Shown here one piece after another: positions 6,037 to 13,481 of a DNA stretch of 20,594 bases. Below the pieces are notes generated by a model. The model made no database searches and was not told the origin of the DNA. It worked only from the letters and a program-made list of their open reading frames with translations. Numbering within the stretch: the stretch's first letter is position 1; each line of letters opens with the position of its first letter. The position numbers and the translations under genes are program-made. The DNA comes from Microbacteriaceae bacterium (GTDB taxonomy: Bacteria; Actinomycetota; Actinomycetes; Actinomycetales; Microbacteriaceae), in NCBI GenBank assembly GCA_022701925.1, contig JAKONM010000006.1, positions 1-20,594 of the forward strand, in the 5' to 3' direction.

Positions 6037-6933
6037 TCAGCGGGTCGAGAGCGCGGGGACGTCGGCGGCCGGCTGCGCGTCGGACGAGCGGGTGGCGACC
6101 GGGCGTCGCAGCGACAGGATCTTGGACCCGGTCCTCGTGCAGGTCTGCAGGCGCAGCCCGTCCAACGCCGCGTCGACGGTGGTCGAGCCCGCGCTGCGCA
6201 CGGCGATGGCGGTGCGGCGGCAGTGCTTCGCGCTTGCGGCGGCCGTCCTGATCGGGACGCGGCTGACGGCCCGCCCGCCGTTGGCCCGCAGCACCAGGTG
6301 CGGGTGCTTCGCGGCGGCCCCCGTGCGCTTGGCGGGCGTGAAGGCGGCAGCCCGGATGGTGCCGGTGCGCACCGCCTCCCGGTCGACGGCCGCGCGGATC
6401 ATGCGGGCGGCGCCCACGAGCCGGCAGCGCTGCTTGCCGGTGTTGACGAGCACGAGGTCGGCGTACCGGGCGCCGGCGGTCGTGCCGACGTCGAGGTAGC
6501 GCGCCCTGAGGGACCGGGCGGCGCAGGGCTTGATGCGGGCCGCGGCAGCGGCAGCCGCAGCGTCCCGGAGGTCCTTCGGCAGCGCGCGGCCGCGCAGGCC
6601 GAGGCGGGCGGCGCAGCCTCCCCAGGCGCCCCAGCCCTGGCTCGCGACGACGCGCATGCCGATCCTGATCTGCTCGGCCCTGCTCGCACCCGCCGCGGAG
6701 CCGGCGCCGCCGTGGGCGCGCCAGGTGGAGGCGGTGAACTGCAGTCCGCCGTAGTAGCCGTTGCCGGTGTTGATCGACCAGTTGCCGCCGCTCTCGCACT
6801 GCGCGATCGCGTCCCAGGTCGACCGCGTCGCCGCGTCCGCGGCCTTGACGGGCACCAGCAGGCCGACGACCACGAGCGCGGCGGCGACCAGGACGGCGAA
6901 GACCGCCCGGGCACCCGTCCGCCTGCTCATCAT
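6037..6933 (-). CDS. Rpf-like transglycosylase domain fused to a DUF4232-like domain, secreted
   Basis: A 298-residue secreted protein. Residues 1-35 form a signal peptide (basic MMSRR, hydrophobic core, ADA before the predicted cut). Residues 38-112 are a resuscitation-promoting-factor domain: STWDAIAQCESGGNW contains the catalytic Glu47, followed by GNGYYGGLQF and WGAWGGCA, with Cys46 and Cys107 as the usual disulfide pair. After an alanine-rich linker, residues about 135-275 resemble DUF4232: four cysteines (137, 170, 238, 265), a LVNTGKQRCRLVG strand pair, and two closing strands. Rpf enzymes cleave peptidoglycan glycan strands and promote growth resumption. ATG at 6933 has GGAGG 8 nt upstream. 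A longer in-frame start lacks a signal peptide and is rejected. Confidence 0.9.
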   Translation of the reverse strand: MMSRRTGARAVFAVLVAAALVVVGLLVPVKAADAATRSTWDAIAQCESGGNWSINTGNGYYGGLQFTASTWRAHGGAGSAAGASRAEQIRIGMRVVASQGWGAWGGCAARLGLRGRALPKDLRDAAAAAAAARIKPCAARSLRARYLDVGTTAGARYADLVLVNTGKQRCRLVGAARMIRAAVDREAVRTGTIRAAAFTPAKRTGAAAKHPHLVLRANGGRAVSRVPIRTAAASAKHCRRTAIAVRSAGSTTVDAALDGLRLQTCTRTGSKILSLRRPVATRSSDAQPAADVPALSTR

Positions 6934-6986
6934 CGCTGCCGCCTCCGACGTGCGTCCTGCCGGGCTGTCCGGCTGACGTCCCCGAG

Positions 6987-6992
6987 AGAGTA
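6987..6992 (-). promoter_or_regulatory. Possible -10 box of the Rpf-like gene
   Basis: TACTCT (TANNNT) on the minus strand, about 53 nt before ATG, gives a leader of roughly 45 nt that includes the GGAGG site. No good -35 box is found. I looked for a c-di-AMP (ydaO-type) riboswitch, which precedes some actinobacterial rpf genes, and did not recognise one. Confidence 0.25.
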
Positions 6993-7127
6993 GGAACTGC
7001 GGCCCGTCCCGCCGGATGCCACGCGGGTGTCCCGACAGCTGGTCAGGAGCGGGCCGGCCGTCCGCAGGACGTCCTCGACCTCGAAGCGTGCAGGGCGAGC
7101 GGTCAACGCCGCGTTCCGTGCAGCTCC

Positions 7128-7156
7128 TTGTGATGCGCACAGCCGAGGCTTAGGGT
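7128..7156 (+). promoter_or_regulatory. Candidate promoter of the secreted-protein gene
   Basis: TTGTGA (7128-7133), a 17-nt spacer and TAGGGT (7151-7156) form a plausible sigma-70-type promoter. It faces the gene at 7210 and gives a leader of about 45 nt. The gap from 6934 to 7209 (276 bases) otherwise shows nothing I can name. Confidence 0.45.
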
Positions 7157-7209
7157 CGCCGCTTCACGGTCCGCGACGGCGCGGTCGGTCCGGGGGGACG
7201 GGGATCATC

Positions 7210-8268
7210 ATGGGGCGACTTCGGGCAGCACTGCTCGCATCGGTGGCGGCGCTCGCCGTTGCAGCGGGGACTCCGGCAGCGGCCACCGCTGCACCGTCCG
7301 CAGCGCCGAAGGCGGTGACGAAGTACTTCGCGCTCGACGGGTCCGCCTCCCACCTGCTGTACGCGGCGAAGAAGACCGCGAAGGCGTTCGACGGCTCCGG
7401 CGGCACGCGGTACGTCCTCGACGACCGGAAGCATCGGATCACCGTGCCGAAGGGGTACAGCGCCTACCTGGTCGGGGACGAGCCGCTGTTCCGCAAGGAG
7501 GTCGTCGTGCCGCAGGACGGCATCACCGACGTGCTGTGGATCCGTCCTGAGCAGGGCACCTCGGGCCGGTGGAGCCTGCCCGAGGCCTCCTCGATCGTGG
7601 CGCCGGCGCCGAACGGGTGGATCATCGCGACGCCGGTCGAGGGCGGCACCGACGGCCGGCAGGCGGTCGGGCTACGGCGCGTCACGACCGACGGCCGGAT
7701 GACCGACCTCGGCGTGCCGCGGCCCGACGGCGAGTACTTCTCGGTGCAGGCGGCCCCGGCAGGGCTGCTGATCAGCGACCCCACGGACGGCGGCGACGCC
7801 GCCTCGGCCGGCACGCTGCAGTCCATGCCGTGGTCGAAGCCCGGCACCTACACGCAGATCTACCCGGCGACGGGCACGTCGCCGGCGATCGGCACTCCGA
7901 TCTCGTGCGGCGAGGCGTCCCGCACCCAGGTGCGCTGCACCGTCGGCATGGACGAGGACACGAGGGTCCGGCTGATCCCGCTCGACGGCTCGAAGTCGAA
8001 GGTCGTGGACGAGCGGTGCGCGCTGTACCCGACCGTGCGGAGCGCCGCGGTCGCCTGGATCGACCGCACGAGCACGAACGGCTGCAAGGCCGGTCGGGTG
8101 GAGCAGCGGACGAACGCGGGGAGGCTGACCGCGTCCACCCGTCGCTACTACCGGCTGCAGGATCCGGTGTCGGCCTTCGGGAAGCTGGTCGTGGCCACCT
8201 CGACGCAGCGCCACCTCGTGACCATCAGCACCCCGGCCAGCACGCCGAAGCAGATCGTCGGCGGCTGA
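7210..8268 (+). CDS. Secreted protein of unknown function, possibly beta-rich
   Basis: A 352-residue protein starting at ATG 7210, with a GGGGGGACGGGG purine stretch 6-17 nt upstream. The in-frame upstream region is arginine-rich and implausible. Residues 1-28 form a Sec signal peptide (MGRLR, hydrophobic alanine-rich core, ATA before the cut). The mature part alternates short beta-prone strands with Gly/Asp turns. Segments such as YVLDDRKHRITVPKG, GWIIATPV and AVAWIDRTS recall the blades of a secreted beta-propeller, but no repeat is clear enough to count. Four cysteines lie in the second half (ISCGEA, QVRCTVG, ERCALYP, NGCKAG) and may form disulfides. No enzyme motif is seen. It precedes another secreted protein by 182 bases. 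Confidence 0.8.
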   Translation: MGRLRAALLASVAALAVAAGTPAAATAAPSAAPKAVTKYFALDGSASHLLYAAKKTAKAFDGSGGTRYVLDDRKHRITVPKGYSAYLVGDEPLFRKEVVVPQDGITDVLWIRPEQGTSGRWSLPEASSIVAPAPNGWIIATPVEGGTDGRQAVGLRRVTTDGRMTDLGVPRPDGEYFSVQAAPAGLLISDPTDGGDAASAGTLQSMPWSKPGTYTQIYPATGTSPAIGTPISCGEASRTQVRCTVGMDEDTRVRLIPLDGSKSKVVDERCALYPTVRSAAVAWIDRTSTNGCKAGRVEQRTNAGRLTASTRRYYRLQDPVSAFGKLVVATSTQRHLVTISTPASTPKQIVGG

Positions 8269-8420
8269 CCGGCGCCGGTGCCCGCAGCGGATCTGGACCG
8301 GGGGGCGGTGCAGCAGGACGACGCCGCTCCTTCACCGGACGGTCGTCGACCGGACAGCACGCGGAGGTCGTGGTCCGGCGGGCCCCCGGAGTGGGGCGCC
8401 CTGAGGGGGTCCGCCCGATC

Positions 8421-8426
8421 TACCGT
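8421..8426 (+). promoter_or_regulatory. Possible -10 box upstream of the second secreted-protein gene
   Basis: TACCGT matches TANNNT and lies 24 nt before ATG, leaving room for the AAGGAG ribosome site at 8441-8446. No clear -35 is seen. The 182-base gap also contains the 12-bp palindrome ACCGGCGCCGGT at 8268-8279, which directly follows the previous gene. Confidence 0.28.
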
Positions 8427-8450
8427 GACGAGCACGACTGAAGGAGTGCG

Positions 8451-9689
8451 ATGAAGCGCCTTGCGATCCTCGCGGTGTCCGCCGGCCTCGCGCTGCTGGC
8501 CTCCGGCGGACCTGCTCAGCCCGCTGAAGCGGCGACGACGGTGGTCGTGAAGGGCCATGTGCGGTCGACCACCGGCAAGCCGATCGGCGGCGTCGTCTTC
8601 AAGGTCGTGCAGCGGACGCCGGGTCGGAACTTCGTCGCGAAGCAGGGGCGCACGTCCTCCACCGGGCGGTACGAGGCGCGCCTGCCGCAGGGGAGGAGCT
8701 ACCAGCTGGTGGTGTCGGACCCGGGCGACCGGGATGCGGACACCGCGGACGGGAAGTGGGCCCCGTCCTCGCGGAGCGTGGTGAGCAGCCGCCGCACGAT
8801 CCGCATCGACACCAGCATGCAGCCCGGTGCCCGCCTGTCCGGTCACGTCTCCCGGAGCACGGGGAAGCCGGTGCCCGCAGGTGTCCCGGTCGAGGCCTTC
8901 CGGCTCGGAGGAGGCGTTCCGCGCAGCCTCGTGAGCGTCGGCAGGACCCTCACGCGGTCCGAGGGCGTCTACCGCTTCAGCAACCTCCCCGCCGGCCCGA
9001 CGCTCCTCCGCTTCCGCCCCGGGAAGGCGGACGACGAGGGACGCTGGTACACCCGCGACAGCGGCGGATCGGAGACCTACGGGGCCGCGACCCTGATCGA
9101 GGTCCGCGCGGGGGAGGCCGTGACCCGCACCGACTTCCGCTTCCTGCCGCAGCGCGATCCCGCCCAGGATCTGCGTGCAGACGGTGCCGTCGACCCGGTC
9201 GGCGATGCGCCGGCGTTCCTCGACATCACCGGCTACACGGTGAAGAACGGAGCGGCCGCGCTGGTCGTCACCACGGCGATCCCGGGCTTCGATCCCGCCG
9301 CACTGGATCAGTCGAACGCCGGGCGCGGGAACTACTTCGACGGCGTGACCGCGACGGTCCGCGTCGCCGGGGTGGATCCGAAGCGCTGGCCGAATCCGCG
9401 GCCGAACGAGTTCCTGATCAAGGTCGGCCCCGGCCACCCGGGGGCGCCGCTCGACCAGGTCGCCTTCAGCCAGTTCACCGAGGACGTGCTCCAGGACTAC
9501 TCGTGCCCGGGCCTGAGGGCCGAGGTGAAGGCCGGCAGCGTGCAGGTGACCGTGCCGCAGTCCTGCTTCGGTCCGGTCAGCGGCAACAACGCGGGAGCGG
9601 TGACCGTCGCAGTGCTCAGCGGGGGCAACGTCGGGCCGGGGAACGAGCGCGACGAGACCGTCGTCAGTCGGTCCATCCCGCGCGGCTGA
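8451..9689 (+). CDS. Secreted protein with two carboxypeptidase-regulatory-like domains
   Basis: A 412-residue exported protein. Residues 1-27 are a Sec signal peptide with AEA before the cut. Residues about 32-115 and 125-225 each look like a CarboxypepD_reg/CNA-B-like beta-sandwich. The first opens with VKGHVRSTTGKPIGGVVFKV and contains TSSTGRYEARLPQG; the second opens with LSGHVSRSTGKPVPAGVPV and contains YRFSNLPAG. The last 185 residues are another beta-rich region with two cysteines (YSCPG, QSCFG) and no family I can name. Such modules usually mediate adhesion or act as rigid spacers on cell-surface proteins. AAGGAG 4 nt before ATG supports the start. No sortase motif or C-terminal anchor is present, so it should be released. 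Confidence 0.85.
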   Translation: MKRLAILAVSAGLALLASGGPAQPAEAATTVVVKGHVRSTTGKPIGGVVFKVVQRTPGRNFVAKQGRTSSTGRYEARLPQGRSYQLVVSDPGDRDADTADGKWAPSSRSVVSSRRTIRIDTSMQPGARLSGHVSRSTGKPVPAGVPVEAFRLGGGVPRSLVSVGRTLTRSEGVYRFSNLPAGPTLLRFRPGKADDEGRWYTRDSGGSETYGAATLIEVRAGEAVTRTDFRFLPQRDPAQDLRADGAVDPVGDAPAFLDITGYTVKNGAAALVVTTAIPGFDPAALDQSNAGRGNYFDGVTATVRVAGVDPKRWPNPRPNEFLIKVGPGHPGAPLDQVAFSQFTEDVLQDYSCPGLRAEVKAGSVQVTVPQSCFGPVSGNNAGAVTVAVLSGGNVGPGNERDETVVSRSIPRG

Positions 9690-9717
9690 GCGAGCTGCGG
9701 CAGCCGGCGTCAGGAAC

Positions 9718-9743
9718 GGCCTGCCCGCGGCCCGGGTCAGGCC
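9718..9743. terminator. Hairpin overlapping the stop codon of the desaturase gene
   Basis: GGCCTG plus CCCG (9718-9727) pair with CGGG plus CAGGCC (9733-9743), with one bulged T and a 5-nt loop. The structure lies between the convergent secreted-protein and desaturase genes and includes the desaturase stop (TCA on the plus strand, 9737-9739). It could end transcription from both sides. Confidence 0.5.
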
Positions 9744-11155
9744 GGGTGCCGGGCCAGCAGCCGTGCCGTCGCGATCATCGCTCCGCCGAGCACGGCGGGG
9801 ATGCCGCCGCCCGGGTGCACCGAGGCGCCGACCCGCCACAGCCACGGCGCCCGCAGGTCCCGGTAGGCGGGCTGGTGGAAGGGGCCGCTCTGCCAGGCCG
9901 GCCTCGCCGCCCCGTAGAGCGCGCCGTGCGGCTCCCCGAACGACCCGTAGTGGTGCGGGTCGAGCACGACGGACTCCGTCATGCCCTCGGTGAGCGACGC
10001 GTCCAGCCCGAGGGTCTCGGAGATGCGTACGATCTCGCGCTGCACGAAGGGGTGGTCCACGGTGTACCGCTCGTCGTTCGCCGGCCCGGTGAGCAGCACG
10101 CCGACCGTGCTGCGCGTGTTCGGGTAGACCTCGCCGGCGCGGTAGTGGTTGACGAAGGCCATCGTGTCCGCCGGCTCGTCCCCGGCGGCCAGGCTGCGGT
10201 GCAGCGCGGCCGGGTGGCGGGGGAGGACGACGCTGTGCGCCGGCACGTGCTCCGGCAGGGGGGCGCTCAGCACGCCGTGCACCGCGATCGCCGAGCAGGA
10301 CAGCGTCCGCGGCCGGCGCGGGGCGGGCCGGCCGAGCAGCGCCCCCAGCCGGTCCTCGTCCAGTCCGCTGACGACCAGGTCGGCCGCATGCTCGCGCTGC
10401 GCCGTCCGCACTCGGCCGCGCCGGATGCGGGTGACGGCCTGCCCGGTCAGCACCTCGACGCCCGCGGCCTCCGCGAGACGGCGCAGGGCGGTCACGATCT
10501 CGTGCACCCCGCCTCGGGGCACCCACGCGCCGGTCGCCGCCATGATCGCGGGCATGCTCGCGTAGAGCGCCGGCGTGCGCGCGGGCGAGACCCCGGCGTT
10601 CAGCGTGTGGATGGCGATCACCTCGCGCAGCCCGTCCGGCAGCCAGGTCAGCGAGTCGAGGTAGGCCCGGGTCGTCAGCCGGGAGCCGTAGACGCCGAGC
10701 AGCCGGCGCACGGCGGGCAGCGCGCCCCGGGAGCGCGGGTCGGTCAGCAGCAGCGCGGTGACGTCATCGGCCAGCGGGGCGTGGATCTCGCTGAACCGCT
10801 GCCAGGCCGCGTGCCACGGGTGGCCCGCGGGGACGGGGAGCGAGACGGTCTCGCCCGCGTAGTGGTAGCGCCCGATCTCGGGCAGCCGCTGCAGGTCGAG
10901 CGCGCCGACGTCCGTGATGCGGGCGGGCCCGGCGTCCAGGCGGTGCAGCAGCTCGTCCCACACCGCGGGGAACGTGACCAGCGAGGGACCCGTGTCGATG
11001 CGCTGCCCGTCGAGCTCGATGCGCCGGCTCTTGCCGCCGAGCGTCGTCGCGGCCTCCAGCAGGGTCACGGCATGGCCGGCCTGTGCCAGCAGCGCGGAGG
11101 CGGCGAGCCCGCCGAGCCCGCCGCCGACGACCACGACGCGGCTCATGCGCGGCAT
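9737..11155 (-). CDS. CrtI/CrtD-type carotenoid (phytoene) desaturase
   Basis: A 472-residue FAD-dependent oxidoreductase of the phytoene-desaturase family. The N-terminal dinucleotide fold reads VVVVGGGLGGLAAS (residues 7-20), followed by LLEAATTLGGKSRR. The C-terminal family signature VHPGGGIPAVLGGAM closes the FAD site. Family members remove hydrogens from phytoene or from later acyclic carotenoids. It lies 25 bases downstream of a lycopene-elongase-like UbiA gene. The step could therefore be phytoene to lycopene (CrtI) or a late 3,4-desaturation in C50 pigment synthesis (CrtD); the sequence alone does not decide. ATG at 11146 (residue 4) has AGGA 8 nt upstream and may be the true start. 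No phytoene synthase or GGPP synthase gene is in the window. Confidence 0.9.
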   Translation of the reverse strand: MPRMSRVVVVGGGLGGLAASALLAQAGHAVTLLEAATTLGGKSRRIELDGQRIDTGPSLVTFPAVWDELLHRLDAGPARITDVGALDLQRLPEIGRYHYAGETVSLPVPAGHPWHAAWQRFSEIHAPLADDVTALLLTDPRSRGALPAVRRLLGVYGSRLTTRAYLDSLTWLPDGLREVIAIHTLNAGVSPARTPALYASMPAIMAATGAWVPRGGVHEIVTALRRLAEAAGVEVLTGQAVTRIRRGRVRTAQREHAADLVVSGLDEDRLGALLGRPAPRRPRTLSCSAIAVHGVLSAPLPEHVPAHSVVLPRHPAALHRSLAAGDEPADTMAFVNHYRAGEVYPNTRSTVGVLLTGPANDERYTVDHPFVQREIVRISETLGLDASLTEGMTESVVLDPHHYGSFGEPHGALYGAARPAWQSGPFHQPAYRDLRAPWLWRVGASVHPGGGIPAVLGGAMIATARLLARHPA

Positions 11156-11180
11156 CCTGCGGCCGCGGAGCGGGCGGCCG

Positions 11181-12059
11181 TCACGACCACGTGCCCAGGA
11201 CGAGGGTGAAGACCAGCGGGACCCCTGCCACGGTGCCCGCGATGTAGGGGAAGCCGACCGACAGCGGGTAGAGGCGGTGCCCGTTCTCCGGGGTGGGGCG
11301 GCGCAGCAGGCGCACCACCAGGATGCCGGCGATCACGAGGTTGACCAGGGCGACGGGCAGGCTGATCAGGGCGAACAGGATCGTCGCGACGAGCCACCAC
11401 GACCCGCTCCAGATCGCGGTGCCGCGCGGCCCCAGCCGCGTCGCGGTGGTGGTGATGCCAGCGCCGCGGTCCTCCTCGATGTCCTGCACGGCGTCGAAGG
11501 CGTGCTTCGCGACGCTCCAGGCCATCAGCCCGACCACGGCGGGCCACAGCGGCGGCGCCTGCAGCGCGGCCGGCATGATCAGCAGGGGCAGCGCGTAGGC
11601 GGCGTTGCTCAGCGAGTCGAGGTACGGCCGCGTCTTGAAGCGCAGCGGGGGCGCGGAGTAGAAGACGAAGACGCCGGCGTAGAGCAGGATCACCGCGACC
11701 GCCGCGGGCGGCAGCGTCAGGACGAACCAGACGAGGAACGGCGCGTTGATCAGCGCGACCGCCCACGCGATGGAGCGCGCCTCGGCGGGGGCGATGCGCG
11801 CTCCCTCCACGGAGCCCTTGCGCGGGTTCAGCGCGTCCGTCTCCTGGTCGTAGATGTCGTTCACGCCGTAGATCAGCAGGTTGAAGGGCAGCGTCAGCCA
11901 CAGCACGATCGGCAGCGCCGTCAGATCGAACAAGCGACCCGTCAGCCAGATGCCGACCATCCCGGTGCCGATGGTGTTGATCCACAGCACCGGCCGGGAG
12001 ATGTGGACCAGCCGCGCCAGCCCGGCCCACGGGGATCGCGTCGGGATCGCGAGCGTCAT
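11181..12059 (-). CDS. UbiA-family prenyltransferase, lycopene-elongase-like
   Basis: A 292-residue integral membrane enzyme with about eight or nine hydrophobic helices. The first metal-prenyl-diphosphate motif is NDIYDQETD (Asn67, Asp68, Asp71, Asp75), in the context IYGVNDIYDQETDALNPRKG. The second is DAVQDIEED (Asp189, Asp193, Asp197). The first context resembles lycopene elongases (CrtEb/LyeJ), which add C5 units to both ends of lycopene on the way to C50 carotenoids; other UbiA enzymes are possible. ATG at 12059 is preferred over the in-frame GTG at 12095 because GGAG lies about 9 nt upstream. It is the first gene of a likely two-gene operon with the desaturase and is divergent from a glycosyltransferase. 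Confidence 0.88.
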   Translation of the reverse strand: MTLAIPTRSPWAGLARLVHISRPVLWINTIGTGMVGIWLTGRLFDLTALPIVLWLTLPFNLLIYGVNDIYDQETDALNPRKGSVEGARIAPAEARSIAWAVALINAPFLVWFVLTLPPAAVAVILLYAGVFVFYSAPPLRFKTRPYLDSLSNAAYALPLLIMPAALQAPPLWPAVVGLMAWSVAKHAFDAVQDIEEDRGAGITTTATRLGPRGTAIWSGSWWLVATILFALISLPVALVNLVIAGILVVRLLRRPTPENGHRLYPLSVGFPYIAGTVAGVPLVFTLVLGTWS

Positions 12060-12132
12060 CGGCGCCGGCTCCGGCAGCAGGGGCGTGCCGCGCACGACGT
12101 GCCGCGATCGAGCATGGCCGGTTCCTCAGCTG

Positions 12133-12203
12133 TCCGTCGGAGCCGCCTGCCACCGAGGCTCCCAGTCTGCGGGTCGCGACGCGGCGATGCCCTCCGACGG
12201 AGG
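12133..12203. promoter_or_regulatory. Two TCCG-N-CGGA palindromes between the UbiA and glycosyltransferase genes
   Basis: TCCGTCGGA (12133-12141) and CCTCCGACGGAGG (12191-12203) are perfect inverted repeats with the same nine-base core. Their centres are 60 bp apart, close to six helical turns, so a dimeric regulator could bind both on one face. They lie in the 185-base divergent gap. No regulator gene is adjacent, and in GC-rich DNA a short palindrome can arise by chance. Confidence 0.35.
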
Positions 12204-12232
12204 CCGCACGGGGCGCGCTCGGAGGCGCAGCA

Positions 12233-12238
12233 CAGACT
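12233..12238 (+). promoter_or_regulatory. -10-like element before the glycosyltransferase
   Basis: CAGACT has A at position 2 and T at position 6 and ends 6 nt before the GTG at 12245, the spacing seen at other SD-less genes in this window. No good -35 is found. Confidence 0.3.
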
Positions 12239-12244
12239 GCAGGG

Positions 12245-13462
12245 GTGCGGATGATGCTCCTGACGGCCGGGACCCGCGGCGATGTGGAGCCGTTCACCGC
12301 GCTGGCCCGGCACGCGGCCGACGCCGGGCACGAGGTGCGCCTCGGCCTGGTGGACGGATCGGGCGCCGATGCGGCCGGGCTCGACGCGGTGAGTCTGGAG
12401 ATGCCGGCGTCGGCGGTCGTGCCCGACCTGACGGGCGGGCCCATGGCGGTGCTGCGCCGGGTGCGGGGCGAGGTGCGGCCGTCGCTGCGCCGCATGCTCG
12501 CCGCGGCCGTGCGCGAGACCGTCGCGTTCCGGCCGGACGTGGTGGTGCACCACCCGCTGGTGCTCAGCGCGCCGATGGTCGCCGACGCCCTGGCGGTGCC
12601 GCGCGTGCTGGTGGAGTTCTCGCCGGTCGCGACTCCGAGCGTCGAGCTGCCTGCCGCGGGCGGGCCGACCGCGCTGCGCGACCTCGGGCGTGCGAACCGG
12701 TGGACCTACGCCGTGCCGCGGGCCGCGGCCCGGCTGCTCCGGGCCGACGTCGCAGCAGCGGCCGAGCAGCTGCCGGCCGGTCGGTCGCCGGGTGCTCGGA
12801 CCCGGTCGCGGGCGACGCTCATGGCGATCAGTCCGCAGCTGCTGCCCCGCCCCTCGGACTGGCCGAGCCGGGTGCACCTCACCGGCGCCTGGTCCGACGA
12901 ACGCACCGACCACGTCCTCGATCCCTCGGTCGCGGCGTTCCTGCGGGGCGCGGTGCTCGTCGCCTCTTTCGGCTCCATGGCCGCGGGCGACCCGGTGCTG
13001 CGGGCCGAGGCGGTGGTCGCTGCGGCGCGCGCGCACGGCCTGCGCGTGCTGCTGCTCACCGGCTGGGGCGGCCTGCAGCCGCGCCACGACCTGCTGGGGC
13101 CGGACGTGCTGGCGATGCGGTCCGCACCGCTCGGGCCGGTGCTGCAGGGCGCGAGCGTCGTGGTGCACCACGGCGGCGCGGGCACGGCGCACGCGGCCGC
13201 CCGCGCCGGGGTGCCGTCGGTGGTGGTGCCCTTCATCGCCGACCAGCCGTTCTGGGCGCACCGCCTGCACCGTGTCGGCATCGCGGCGGCCCCGGTGCCG
13301 TTCCGGCGGGTGACGGCGGATGCGCTGAGGGTCGCGGTGGGCGAGGCGCTGCGGCAGGGCCCGCGGGCGGCCGCCGTCGGTCGCGCCGTGCGGGCCGAGC
13401 ACGGCGTGCAGCACGCCGTGGAGGTGCTGGAGGCGGTTCGGGCCGACGACGTCCGCCGCTGA
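12245..13462 (+). CDS. GT1-family (UGT/sterol-glucosyltransferase-like) glycosyltransferase
   Basis: A 405-residue GT-B-fold glycosyltransferase. The N-terminal loop LLTAGTRGDVEPF is typical of macrolide/sterol UDP-glycosyltransferases. The nucleotide-sugar site near residues 300-340 reads VVVHHGGAGTAHAAARAGVPSVVVPF, followed by ADQPFWAHRL. Such enzymes move a sugar from an NDP-sugar onto a lipophilic acceptor. Given the divergent UbiA and desaturase genes, a hydroxylated carotenoid is an attractive acceptor (as in C50 carotenoid glucosides), but this is inference. Two starts compete. GTG at 12245 has CAGACT 6 nt upstream, in leaderless style. ATG at 12251 has AGGGG 5 nt upstream. The difference is two residues. 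Confidence 0.88.
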   Translation: MRMMLLTAGTRGDVEPFTALARHAADAGHEVRLGLVDGSGADAAGLDAVSLEMPASAVVPDLTGGPMAVLRRVRGEVRPSLRRMLAAAVRETVAFRPDVVVHHPLVLSAPMVADALAVPRVLVEFSPVATPSVELPAAGGPTALRDLGRANRWTYAVPRAAARLLRADVAAAAEQLPAGRSPGARTRSRATLMAISPQLLPRPSDWPSRVHLTGAWSDERTDHVLDPSVAAFLRGAVLVASFGSMAAGDPVLRAEAVVAAARAHGLRVLLLTGWGGLQPRHDLLGPDVLAMRSAPLGPVLQGASVVVHHGGAGTAHAAARAGVPSVVVPFIADQPFWAHRLHRVGIAAAPVPFRRVTADALRVAVGEALRQGPRAAAVGRAVRAEHGVQHAVEVLEAVRADDVRR

Positions 13463-13481
13463 CGGACCCGTCGACCGTCAG
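13459..13481. terminator. Hairpin built from the two convergent stop codons
   Basis: CTGACGG (13459-13465) pairs perfectly with CCGTCAG (13475-13481) across a 9-nt loop. The glycosyltransferase TGA is in the left arm and the complement of the PAP2 TGA is in the right arm. The symmetric stem in a 15-base gap is a natural bidirectional terminator. There is no T-tract. Confidence 0.5.

Noticed and set aside
6934..7140. c-di-AMP riboswitch upstream of the Rpf-like gene
   Set aside because: Such elements occur before some actinobacterial rpf genes, but I could not find the conserved core on the minus strand.
8268..8279. 12-bp palindrome ACCGGCGCCGGT
   Set aside because: It has no loop, so it is not a terminator hairpin, and in GC-rich DNA it is likely by chance. 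It is mentioned only as part of the gap.
8148..10526. Minus-strand open frame of 792 codons
   Set aside because: It crosses the secreted-protein gene and the desaturase gene in another frame and has the Arg/Gly/Pro composition of a shadow frame.
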